Under the pieces are notes generated by a model, which saw nothing but the letters and a program-made list of their open reading frames with translations, was not told the origin of the DNA and ran no database searches. From contig JAKIUK010000097.1 of assembly GCA_021647585.1 (NCBI GenBank), positions 1-12,418 of the forward strand: DNA of 12,418 nucleotides. The letters are read 5' to 3'. Positions 1 through 7,444 of this stretch are shown here, in pieces. The DNA comes from Methylococcaceae bacterium (GTDB lineage: Bacteria; Pseudomonadota; Gammaproteobacteria; Methylococcales; Methylomonadaceae). Position numbers and translations under genes: made by a program. Position 1 is the stretch's first letter. The number at the start of each line of letters is the position of its first letter.

Positions 1-43
1 GTAGTTTCTCCAGTTCCAGGCTAATTTTTTCATTTAATACCAT
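1..43 (-). CDS. Possible 5' end of a minus-strand gene (partial)
   Basis: Reading the minus strand from an ATG at 43 gives MVLNEKISLELEKL and then leaves the window. A GGTGAG motif lies 8 bases upstream of this ATG, a good ribosome-binding position. The peptide is charged and heptad-like, as at the start of a coiled coil, but 14 codons are far too few to name a family. Another minus-strand ATG at 33 opens a different frame (MKKLAWNWRNY) with no ribosome-binding motif, so I prefer the first. If real, it is transcribed divergently from the cyclase gene. Confidence 0.35.
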   Translation of the reverse strand, partial: MVLNEKISLELEKL

Positions 44-404
44 TGCAGTAACTCACCGAAAAATAGAAGAAAAGTAAACTCACAACTTATTTCCATACAA
101 AAAAAATGTTTAACTTCATGATAAAAATGCATAATACAGCAAACACAAAACCGTCAGAATAATTATCTTTTCATTAATGTATATCTCTTTCAGCATTTCC
201 CGCTAAAATTAACAGTCAAATAATTATAAAAACAAAACTATTCAGCTCAACGTCCGTAATTGTTCAGATTGCCTCTGAGATGCTTCAGAACAAGGCGAAA
301 GCGCACAGTTTATACGTATAAATGAGCACTTTCAACGCAGTTATGGAGCTTCTCAGGGGTGAGCTGAATAGTTACATAAAAACAACAATACTTACTACCC
401 GCTA
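44..404. other. Divergent intergenic region with a MITE-like insert
   Basis: This AT-rich stretch separates the putative minus-strand gene from the cyclase gene. No protein longer than a few residues is convincing here. The main content is the palindromic element at 237-372, described separately. The promoters of both flanking genes must lie here, but I see no unambiguous -35/-10 pair. No Shine-Dalgarno motif precedes the cyclase ATG. Confidence 0.6.
237..372. mobile_element. 136-bp palindromic MITE-like element
   Basis: The first 13 bases (ACTATTCAGCTCA, 237-249) are the exact reverse complement of the last 13 (360-372). Symmetry continues inward imperfectly: a CTGAGA-x-GCT-x-CA block pairs with its counterpart near 340-356, and GAAAG-x-GC pairs across the centre. 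The middle is a perfect 14-bp palindrome, TTTATACGTATAAA (309-322). About 22 bases after the left end (near 250-271) have no partner, so the left arm is longer. The sequence ATAAAAACAA occurs on both sides (226-235 and 376-385) and may be a target duplication, though it is AT-rich and not exactly adjacent to the ends. There is no coding capacity, so any mobility would need a transposase elsewhere. The structure is directly visible; mobility is inferred. Confidence 0.6.
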
Positions 405-2672
405 ATGAATGCTTGCATAAAAACATCTTTATCCTGCTTATCTATTTTGCTGATCGGGGTTATTGGAGCCTTTGTTTGCTTAACACCTCATGGCATCCAT
501 CTTGAAGAAGAATTTGGTTTGACCTGGCTGTTTAAATCAAGAGGGGCTATGCCTCCTCCTGAGAACATTGTGATAGTAACTATCGATAAATTGTCCGCAG
601 AAATATTACATCTCCCTGAAAACCCTGAAAAATGGCCTCGCTCGTACTATGCTCAATTAATTGACAAAATAAACCAGCAACAACCTGCTCTGATTGCAAT
701 TAATATTGTCTTTGAAGAAGACCGAGATCCTGAAAATGACCAACTGTTAGCAGCAGCTATCGCTAAAAACAACAATGTTATCCTTAGTAATTATCTGAAA
801 CTGGACATAATCCCAACCAGCAATCCTTTAGAGACACTGAGTTTTGAACGTATTATCGATTCTATACCTGTCATAAAGCAGGCTGCAATTGGCACTGCTC
901 CCTTTCTAATACCAAAAACCGTTTCAACTGTTAAACAATTCTGGACTCACAAAAGTGATGGCATTGCAACATTTCCTTCCGCCGTTTTTCATTGTTTTGT
1001 GTTTAAACAGGTCTATGGCGAAATTGTACAATTAATAAATCAAATTAATCCGCCGCTCCCTTTGCTATTACCCACAAATTTTTCACAATTAACTGATGAA
1101 TTTAAGGTTTTTGATGCCATTCAAGTGATACAGACTAAAATTACAAATAATACAGAGGCACTTGCACAACTTAATCAGCTATTAAAAACATCGTCCTATT
1201 CTGCAAAAAAAACTAGAATATTACAGGCATGGTTAGCTTTGCTGAATGGCTCAAACAGCCTTTACTTCAATCATTACGGTAGGGCGGGGACAATTACTAC
1301 GGTTCCTTTGTACCAGGTTCTTAGCAGTGGCATCATAAACCCTAATCTGTTCTACAATAAAATCATTCTAATTGGCTATTCAGAAGATATAGAACCGGAA
1401 AAAAACCCGGGCCAATATACTGTGTTCTCTGATGAATATGGAGAAATTATTAGTCCTATAGAAATTGCTGCGACGGCTATCTCAAATCTTGTTAATCACA
1501 ACTGGATAGAACCGTTTCAATTTCGGGATCAGTTTTTATTAGTATTGGGCTGGGGCATTTTATTAAGTATTGTCTGTCGCTTTTTCCCTTACACATGGGC
1601 CGTAAGCCTAATAATTTCACTCAGCCTGGGTTTTGTATCTCTGGCCTATTATAGATTTACAAACTCTAACATCTGGATGCCTGTTTTTATCCCACTCATT
1701 GTGCAAACACCGCTAGTATTAATTATTGCATCTGTATCCCGTTATTTAAAAAGAAAACAGGATCAGCAAAATATGCATAAGACATTTAGCCTCTACGTAC
1801 CTGATGATGTCGTTAAAAACATTGCCTACCAGCATGATACTGAAACAATATCCCGCTATGGTGAATTGATGCAGGGAATATGTATGGCTACCGATGCGGA
1901 TCAATATACCACCCTGTCAGAAACCATGAATCCAGAGAAATTAAATAACTTGATGAATGAATATTATGGAGTGATGTTTCCGCAGGTAATAGAACAACAA
2001 GGGATTATTTCTGATGTTATTGGTGATGCCATGCTTGCAATATGGGCTAAGAAAGAAATAACAACACAAACCCGGGAAAATGCCTGTCATGCAGCCCTAA
2101 AAATCAAACAAGCCGTATTAGCCTTTAATAATTCTCATCCCATTCTACTGCCTACTCGATTAGGCCTACATTTTGGTGAAATACGCTTGGGTAATGTGGG
2201 TGCAGCTGACCATTATGAATATCGTGCGATTGGTGATACCGTAAACACAGCAACACGGATTGAGGGACTGAATAAAATATTAGGTACTCGCATACTGGTA
2301 TCTGCTGAAGTCATCAATGGATTGTCTGATTTTTGTTCTCGTGAAATGGGTTTCTTTATTCTGAAAGGCAAAACCCAACCTGTGCATATTTATGAATTGG
2401 TTTCCGAAATCAATCATCAGCAAAGCTCACCTTGCACAGCATTGGTATCTGAATTTTCAAAAGCACTTAACTTATTTCAACTATGGCAATGGGATGAAGC
2501 GCTGGCAACATGGCTAAATATTGAAAGGAAATACCCTGGTGACAAACCAACTATTTTTTACATTCACTATCTAAAACATAATATTCAGCTATTATCAGAA
2601 AAACAAAATACCAGTCAACCCGCTATGGTAAAGATTGGTAATATTACCACTCCCTTGCAATTCCAACAGTGA
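405..2672 (+). CDS. CHASE2-domain membrane adenylate/guanylate cyclase
   Basis: This 755-residue protein probably senses an extracytoplasmic signal and makes a cyclic nucleotide in the cytoplasm. A membrane helix at about residues 11-27 is followed by a CHASE2-type region (about 30-370, including the family-like stretch YFNHYGRAG near 287-295). Three membrane helices follow (about 376-393, 396-416, 424-447), then a linker and a class III cyclase domain (about 484-665). The metal-binding aspartates are D497 and D541; the transition-state pair is N614 and R618 in VNTATR. The usual substrate-specifying Lys and Asp/Thr positions hold D537 and R607, so ATP versus GTP cannot be read from them. The tail (675-730) looks like a single TPR-like unit, common after such cyclases. 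The ATG at 405 is kept because it provides the first membrane helix, although no Shine-Dalgarno is visible. The FecR/TPR/barrel gene follows 111 bp downstream on the same strand, a neighbour pairing I recall from other genomes with CHASE2 cyclases. Confidence 0.9.
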   Translation: MNACIKTSLSCLSILLIGVIGAFVCLTPHGIHLEEEFGLTWLFKSRGAMPPPENIVIVTIDKLSAEILHLPENPEKWPRSYYAQLIDKINQQQPALIAINIVFEEDRDPENDQLLAAAIAKNNNVILSNYLKLDIIPTSNPLETLSFERIIDSIPVIKQAAIGTAPFLIPKTVSTVKQFWTHKSDGIATFPSAVFHCFVFKQVYGEIVQLINQINPPLPLLLPTNFSQLTDEFKVFDAIQVIQTKITNNTEALAQLNQLLKTSSYSAKKTRILQAWLALLNGSNSLYFNHYGRAGTITTVPLYQVLSSGIINPNLFYNKIILIGYSEDIEPEKNPGQYTVFSDEYGEIISPIEIAATAISNLVNHNWIEPFQFRDQFLLVLGWGILLSIVCRFFPYTWAVSLIISLSLGFVSLAYYRFTNSNIWMPVFIPLIVQTPLVLIIASVSRYLKRKQDQQNMHKTFSLYVPDDVVKNIAYQHDTETISRYGELMQGICMATDADQYTTLSETMNPEKLNNLMNEYYGVMFPQVIEQQGIISDVIGDAMLAIWAKKEITTQTRENACHAALKIKQAVLAFNNSHPILLPTRLGLHFGEIRLGNVGAADHYEYRAIGDTVNTATRIEGLNKILGTRILVSAEVINGLSDFCSREMGFFILKGKTQPVHIYELVSEINHQQSSPCTALVSEFSKALNLFQLWQWDEALATWLNIERKYPGDKPTIFYIHYLKHNIQLLSEKQNTSQPAMVKIGNITTPLQFQQ

Positions 2673-4384
2673 TGAGCATAGAATGACCTTAACAAAGAAA
2701 ATTATTCACTCAGGATTCAGGGACTTAGTGGTAGGGACTAAATAACGCTTAATAATGACAGTTGCAATAACTATAAAAATATAATGCATCAGAAAATTAA
2801 AAGTATTTATCTTTTTGTATTCATGCTCGCCCCCTACAGTGCAGATGCCACGCATGTCTGTCCCCAATGGATTGCAAAAATTGTCTCCCTTGAGGGAAAA
2901 GTCGACTCCCAATTTTCAGATGATATGCACTGGCATACTACCAACAGCAAAGAAACATTTTGTCGTGGTGATAAAATCCGCACAGACCAACATAGTCGAG
3001 CAACTCTGCTGTTCAAAAATGAGTCTCGTGCCACGCTTAATCAAAACACCACACTGACATTTATTGTCCAAGAGAAAGAATCAACTACCTGGTATATCAA
3101 TCTGTTTGAAGGCGGCGCTTTTTTCAGAAGTCGACAACCACAACGTCTGAATATCCACACTCCTTTTATCAATGCGGTACATGAAGGCACTGAATTCCTG
3201 GTGACTGTTGATTCCCAGCAAACCCAAATCAGTGTGTTTGATGGGCAGGTAGCCGCAACCAATCAGATGGGAAAAATACTGATCAAAAAAGGTTATACAG
3301 GGATTGCTCAAAAAGACCTGCCCCCCAGCGTTCAAGCATTAAAAATTCGACCTGAAGATGCTGTGCAATGGACATTGTATTATCCGCCCATTGTTGATAT
3401 TCAAACGCTTGAATTCGCTAAACAGAATAATCTTCAGTCGGCAATTAATGCTTATCAACAGGGAGATATCTTTCAGGCTTTAACGCTTCTAAACAAGATA
3501 ACTATCAAGCAACAAAATTGTCGTTATTTAACCCTCAAAGCGTCTCTGTTGTTAACTGTAGGCAGGGTCGATGAAGCGTTGCCCCTTATTGATAAAGCAT
3601 TGTTTCTGCAACCCAATAACAGTCATGCCTTTGCATTACAAGCAATCATAGCCGTAGCTAAAAACCGGCAGGATAGCGCCTTAAATCTGGCCCAGAAAGC
3701 CGTCACTGCTAATCCAAAATCAGCCGTTGCACAGATTGCTTTATCCTATGCTTATCAATCCAGTTTCAATATAGAGTCTGCTCTGGAAGCCACGCAACAG
3801 GCCGTTCATTTATCACCGGATAATGCATTGGCCTGGGCCAGGCTGGCCGAATTACAGCTTTCAACCGGTGAGCGTAGTGATGCACTGGAATCCGCACAAA
3901 AAGCTCAAGCACTCAACCCTGGGCTGGGCCACACCCAAACCATCCTCGGTTTTACTTATCTAAGCCAGGTTGATATTGATGAAGCAAAAATAGCCTTTAC
4001 TAAAGCCATTAATCTCAATTCCGCTGATCCCTTGGCCCGTTTAGGTTTAGGCTTAGCCAAAATCAGGCAAGGAGACATCGAAGAAGGCACCAGTGATATA
4101 GAAACAGCGGTCAGTCTGGACCCAGAAAATGCCATCATGCGCAGTTATTTGGGCAAAGCCTATTATGAATTAAGAAATGATGGCTATGCTGAAACTGAAT
4201 TAACCATTGCTAAAGAAATGGACCCGAATGACCCGACACCGTGGTTTTATGATGCCATCCGCAAACAGACTACTAACCGGCCGGTAGAAGCTCTGCATGA
4301 TATGCAGAAGGCGATTGAGCTGAATGATAATCGCGGGGTTTATCGGTCCAAATTATTGCTGGATGAGGATGCAGCGGCTAGATC
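2613..4384 (+). repeat. Tandem duplication, copy 1: high-identity part
   Basis: This stretch recurs at 7275-9045, offset by 4661 bp from 2637 onward. It covers the last 19 codons of the cyclase gene, the leader of the barrel gene, and the FecR and TPR coding region. The leader from the cyclase stop to the ATG shows only about three differences. A handful occur between 2784 and 2929, and I see none from 2930 to 4384. After 4384 identity drops sharply to that of diverged paralogues. The whole duplicated unit extends, diverged, to about 6881, since the downstream small gene is duplicated as well. Confidence 0.95.
2719..2739 (+). promoter_or_regulatory. Paired AGGGACT motif upstream of barrel gene 1
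   Basis: AGGGACT occurs at 2719-2725 and again at 2733-2739, a period of 14 bases, ending 44 bases before the start codon. Both units are kept in the leader of copy 2. Direct repeats of this kind can be binding sites for a regulator, but the two leaders are nearly identical overall, so conservation adds little. No Shine-Dalgarno sequence precedes the ATG at 2784 in either copy. Confidence 0.25.
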
Positions 4385-6179
4385 TGCTAATATGGCTCGT
4401 ATTTATCAAGACCTTGGGTTTGATCGAGTGGCTTTAAAACATGCATGGACTTCTCTAGGTCAAGATTACACTAACCCTTCTGCTCACAGGTTCCTATCAG
4501 ATACCTTACAGGGAAAACCCAGACAACGTATTGCCCGTGCCAGTGAGTTACTACAGGCTCAACTGTTTCAACCGATTAATACCGTTCCAGTACAACCCCA
4601 ATTAACCAGTGAAAATATTGGTATTCTAAATTCTACCGGTCCAGGTAGCTTATCTTCTAATGAATATGATCCACTATTTACTTCAAATGGTGCGCATATA
4701 TTATTAAATGGTGCGTATGGTAGTAATAACACCTTAACTGATAGCGCAATTATTTCTGGCGTTTACGACCAACTATCTCTGAGTCTAGGTCAATTCCACT
4801 ACCAGACCGATGGCTTTCGCAACAACGATGGTTACCAACAAGACATTTATAATGCTTTTATTCAATATGCCGTCACGCCTGATTTTAATTTTCAATTTGA
4901 ATTTAAAACTGAAGACATAAGAAATGGAGACGTGCCATTCCGCTTGAACGATTTTCATCGAGAAAATTTCACACAAGCCATAGAACAAGATACCGCTAGA
5001 GTAGGCGTTCACTATCACATAGATTCCAAACAAGACGTATTGGTTTCGACTTTTTACACGACCCGAAAAGAAAAAACCCATGATATATCTCAAACTCAAT
5101 TAGGCCCTTTTTTGCTTACCGCAAATATAAAAGCCGAAGGTCTAGCAGAAGGCTATCAAGCAGAAATTCAATATCTGTTTCATCCCGGATCATTCGACAT
5201 AACCACAGGATTAGGGTATCTTGATTTTGATCAGAATATCCAGCTCAACACCACAATTACACCTTTACCCATTCCTCCAGAAAAAAAACTTAATCAATCT
5301 AAAATACAGCACTTTAATGCCTATATATACTCGAAACAACAGTTACTACCCAATCTGACTAGTATTATTGGTCTCAGTTTCGACTCTTATCGGGATAGTT
5401 TTGTTAATCGACAAAATTTGAACCCAAAAGTCGGCTTACTTTGGAATCCACTGACTAATTTAACCCTACGTTCCTCCGTATTTCGTACGCTTAAGCGTCC
5501 CTTAGCGGCTAATCAAACTATCGAACCCACTCAAATAGCTGGTTTTAACCAATTTTTTGATGGTAATAATGGAACATCAACCTGGAGTTACTCTTTAGGC
5601 GCTGATTACCAACCAATAGGCAACCTGTTTTTGGGAGGGGAAATCAACTGGCGCTATAACGATGAACCTTTTGTAGACGATCCATTTGATTCTATTGGAG
5701 CAAAAACCAGGAATAGAAATGAGGCTTCCCATCTTGCTTTTCTCTACTGGACACTCACCGACTGGTTCTCTTTCAAAACAGAATATCACTTCGATAAAAA
5801 TACTCGCGACTTCATAGTCGATAAGGGAAATCTGCTACATCCACAACGTATATCGACGCATCAAATACCGTTTTCCGTCAACTTATTTCATTCGAGTGGT
5901 ATTTTTGCCCGCCTGAGCGCAACTTATGTTAAGCAAAAGGTTGCATTAGTTACTGATTCCGTATCATCACCATTGGAACATGATAAAGAACAATTCTGGA
6001 CATTTAATACCTCACTTGGATACCGAATACCTAAAAAACTCGGCTTAATCAGTCTTGAAGTAAGAAATATTTTTAATCATAGCCATTCCTACCAAAGCTC
6101 TTTTAATGCGAGTGGGCCGCAAATCAGTCTATTTACGCCTGAACGGGAAATCTTTGTCAAACTGAATTTATCCTATTAA
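2784..6179 (+). CDS. FecR-like/TPR outer-membrane beta-barrel protein, copy 1
   Basis: The 1131-residue protein begins with a signal peptide (1-22, cleavage after ADA). A FecR-like domain (about 30-175; GKV, RGDKIRTD, EGGAFFRS, VHEGTEF, VFDGQV motifs) is followed by about nine to ten TPRs (about 207-575). From about 625 to 1131 it is a beta-barrel with alternating strands, ending REIFVKLNLSY; a terminal aromatic residue fits recognition by the BAM machinery. The barrel resembles the C-terminal part of TonB-dependent receptors (PKVGLLWNP...LTLRSSVFRTLKRP), but there is no plug domain or TonB box. It should sit in the outer membrane with FecR and TPR domains in the periplasm. Without a sigma factor or cytoplasmic segment, the FecR domain is not acting as a classical anti-sigma regulator. 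In-frame upstream codons (2742-2783) contain no start before a stop, and the next Met would lose the signal peptide, so 2784 stands. A PgaA-like export porin or a nutrient receptor are alternative roles. Confidence 0.85.
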   Translation: MHQKIKSIYLFVFMLAPYSADATHVCPQWIAKIVSLEGKVDSQFSDDMHWHTTNSKETFCRGDKIRTDQHSRATLLFKNESRATLNQNTTLTFIVQEKESTTWYINLFEGGAFFRSRQPQRLNIHTPFINAVHEGTEFLVTVDSQQTQISVFDGQVAATNQMGKILIKKGYTGIAQKDLPPSVQALKIRPEDAVQWTLYYPPIVDIQTLEFAKQNNLQSAINAYQQGDIFQALTLLNKITIKQQNCRYLTLKASLLLTVGRVDEALPLIDKALFLQPNNSHAFALQAIIAVAKNRQDSALNLAQKAVTANPKSAVAQIALSYAYQSSFNIESALEATQQAVHLSPDNALAWARLAELQLSTGERSDALESAQKAQALNPGLGHTQTILGFTYLSQVDIDEAKIAFTKAINLNSADPLARLGLGLAKIRQGDIEEGTSDIETAVSLDPENAIMRSYLGKAYYELRNDGYAETELTIAKEMDPNDPTPWFYDAIRKQTTNRPVEALHDMQKAIELNDNRGVYRSKLLLDEDAAARSANMARIYQDLGFDRVALKHAWTSLGQDYTNPSAHRFLSDTLQGKPRQRIARASELLQAQLFQPINTVPVQPQLTSENIGILNSTGPGSLSSNEYDPLFTSNGAHILLNGAYGSNNTLTDSAIISGVYDQLSLSLGQFHYQTDGFRNNDGYQQDIYNAFIQYAVTPDFNFQFEFKTEDIRNGDVPFRLNDFHRENFTQAIEQDTARVGVHYHIDSKQDVLVSTFYTTRKEKTHDISQTQLGPFLLTANIKAEGLAEGYQAEIQYLFHPGSFDITTGLGYLDFDQNIQLNTTITPLPIPPEKKLNQSKIQHFNAYIYSKQQLLPNLTSIIGLSFDSYRDSFVNRQNLNPKVGLLWNPLTNLTLRSSVFRTLKRPLAANQTIEPTQIAGFNQFFDGNNGTSTWSYSLGADYQPIGNLFLGGEINWRYNDEPFVDDPFDSIGAKTRNRNEASHLAFLYWTLTDWFSFKTEYHFDKNTRDFIVDKGNLLHPQRISTHQIPFSVNLFHSSGIFARLSATYVKQKVALVTDSVSSPLEHDKEQFWTFNTSLGYRIPKKLGLISLEVRNIFNHSHSYQSSFNASGPQISLFTPEREIFVKLNLSY

Positions 6180-6230
6180 ATCGACAAAATACCTGGACAG
6201 AATTTACTATAAAAATGAGGAGAATTTAGA

Positions 6231-6881
6231 ATGAAATTAAAAAATAAGTTACCAATTCTAGTTGCATTAGTAATAAGCAGCTCATTAATCTCGTATAATT
6301 CAAGTGCAAACAATACTCAGTCTCTATCGACCGAACAAAAGAAAAACGTTGAAACAACAAAAATCTTATCCAACTTCGGCAACAAGAATAAAGAAAGAAA
6401 CAAATTTAGTACTATAAAATTCTTATCAAATCTCGGCAAGAAAATTGAAAAAAAGGGCCTAATTAGCAAAAAACAACTAAATAGACTTGAAGAAATTGCT
6501 AAATCACCGACATTAATTCCACAATTGTTTATTCAAAATGCTATTTTAGCAACTGGAATAAACTTTAAAACAAAGGAACCTGTTATTTTCAATACACTCA
6601 CGGGAAGCCGAGTAACCCCTTGTGCAAACAATAATAAAATTAATGGATTGGAAAATACAAATTCAACCTGTAAGACCCAAGCCATTCCACCTAATAAGGC
6701 TCTGGAAACAGCCCTAAGTATCAACCAACCAATTGAAGGAACAATTGTTAAAAATGGTAAAACGATTCCTGCAACTTATATCGTCAGCGTAAGAGCTTTA
6801 TATAAAGGCTCGCATTGTACAACCATATATATTTTAGGATATGAATTTGAAGTGTGTATTGATGTTCCCCACATTGAGTAA
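6231..6881 (+). CDS. Small exported four-cysteine protein (soluble paralogue)
   Basis: I do not recognise a named family. The 216-residue product starts with a signal peptide (MKLKNK, hydrophobic 8-20, likely cleavage after SSA near residue 26) and has no lipobox, so it should be released into the periplasm or beyond. GAGGAG at 6217-6222, 8 bases before the ATG, fixes the start. The C-terminal half carries four cysteines (131, 147, 196, 209), plausibly two disulfides, plus the motifs ILATGIN (105-111), TGSRV and YKGSHCTT (191-198). These recur in the lipoprotein encoded at 10928, so the two are paralogues. Residues 42-60 and 61-79 are an internal repeat (KILSNFG / KFLSNLG). The gene follows the barrel gene by 51 bp with no visible terminator between, so the two are probably co-transcribed. 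A cargo or accessory subunit of that barrel is my inference. Confidence 0.8.
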   Translation: MKLKNKLPILVALVISSSLISYNSSANNTQSLSTEQKKNVETTKILSNFGNKNKERNKFSTIKFLSNLGKKIEKKGLISKKQLNRLEEIAKSPTLIPQLFIQNAILATGINFKTKEPVIFNTLTGSRVTPCANNNKINGLENTNSTCKTQAIPPNKALETALSINQPIEGTIVKNGKTIPATYIVSVRALYKGSHCTTIYILGYEFEVCIDVPHIE

Positions 6882-7274
6882 TATCTGCAAATTACTAAGA
6901 CGGATATACATGCTTTTTTAGATAATAAAATTTACTGGGCCGGAGGGAGCAGCAGCTCCTGAACCGCCCATACAGGTGCAAGAGAACCTCATCTCAGCAC
7001 TAATCTCCCTGAGTGACACGTTTTTTCTTCATATGAGTAGTTAGCACAAAGGTTGCTTCGATAAATTGATCTAATTCGTTTCCTGTACAACATATTAGTC
7101 AATTGTAGAGCCTAGTTTTCCCTAAGATTTACATTTTTCAAACATAGACGATGCGTGAGACATTGACAATATACCTTGAAATTTAAAGTTCACCCCTTAG
7201 ATTAAAAACCACTATTTTTACCATATTTACGATTTAAAACAATAACTAAACTGTTTTAATAGAGACATGCTGAC
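6882..7274. other. Intergenic region between the two cassettes
   Basis: There is no credible gene in this 393-bp region. At 6935-6990 there is a GC-rich island (36 of 56 bases G or C) with a small hairpin, GGAGC-AGCA-GCTCC; its composition differs from everything around it and I cannot identify it. Further right the sequence is AT-rich, with an 8-bp inverted repeat (TTAAAACA 7234-7241, TGTTTTAA 7252-7259) that could be a regulator site. A TTGACA at 7163-7168 lacks a good -10 partner. There is no clear terminator after the small gene. Confidence 0.6.
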
Positions 7275-7333
7275 TGTCAACCTACAATCGTTAAAAAGGT
7301 AATAATACCACTCCCTTGCATTTGCGAGTGTGA
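7275..7333 (+). pseudogene. Relic of the 3' end of the cyclase gene
   Basis: The last 19 codons of the cyclase gene (2613-2672) can be aligned here. SQPAMVKIGNITTPL corresponds to CQPTIVK-GNNTTPL, with one base lost at the isoleucine codon and the TGA stop preserved at the equivalent place (7331-7333). Upstream of 7275 the similarity fades and stop codons appear. The relic shows that the block copied to make cassette 2 included at least the tail of a cyclase gene. Whether a complete second cyclase once existed cannot be decided from this window. Confidence 0.75.
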
Positions 7334-7379
7334 TGAGCATAGAATGACCTTAACAAAGAAACTTATTCACTTAGGATTC

Positions 7380-7400
7380 AGGGACTTTGTGGTAGGGACT
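7380..7400 (+). promoter_or_regulatory. Paired AGGGACT motif upstream of barrel gene 2
   Basis: The counterpart of the motif pair before cassette 1: AGGGACT at 7380-7386 and 7394-7400, again 14 bases apart and ending 44 bases before the ATG. One of the few leader differences falls between the two units, leaving both intact. Confidence 0.25.
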
Positions 7401-7444
7401 AAATAACGCTTAATAATGACAGTTGCAATAACTATAAAAATATA

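Noticed and set aside
2780..2785. TATAAT as a -10 promoter box
   Set aside because: It overlaps the start codon needed for the signal peptide, and no -35 lies at a suitable distance.
2706..2912. Minus-strand frame repeated in both cassette leaders (also 7367-7573)
   Set aside because: It is present twice only because the DNA is duplicated. It overlaps the signal-peptide coding region and has no features of its own.
2784..6179. Classical TonB-dependent receptor or FecR anti-sigma regulator
   Set aside because: There is no plug domain, TonB box, cytoplasmic segment or neighbouring sigma factor gene; only the barrel and FecR-like folds are shared.
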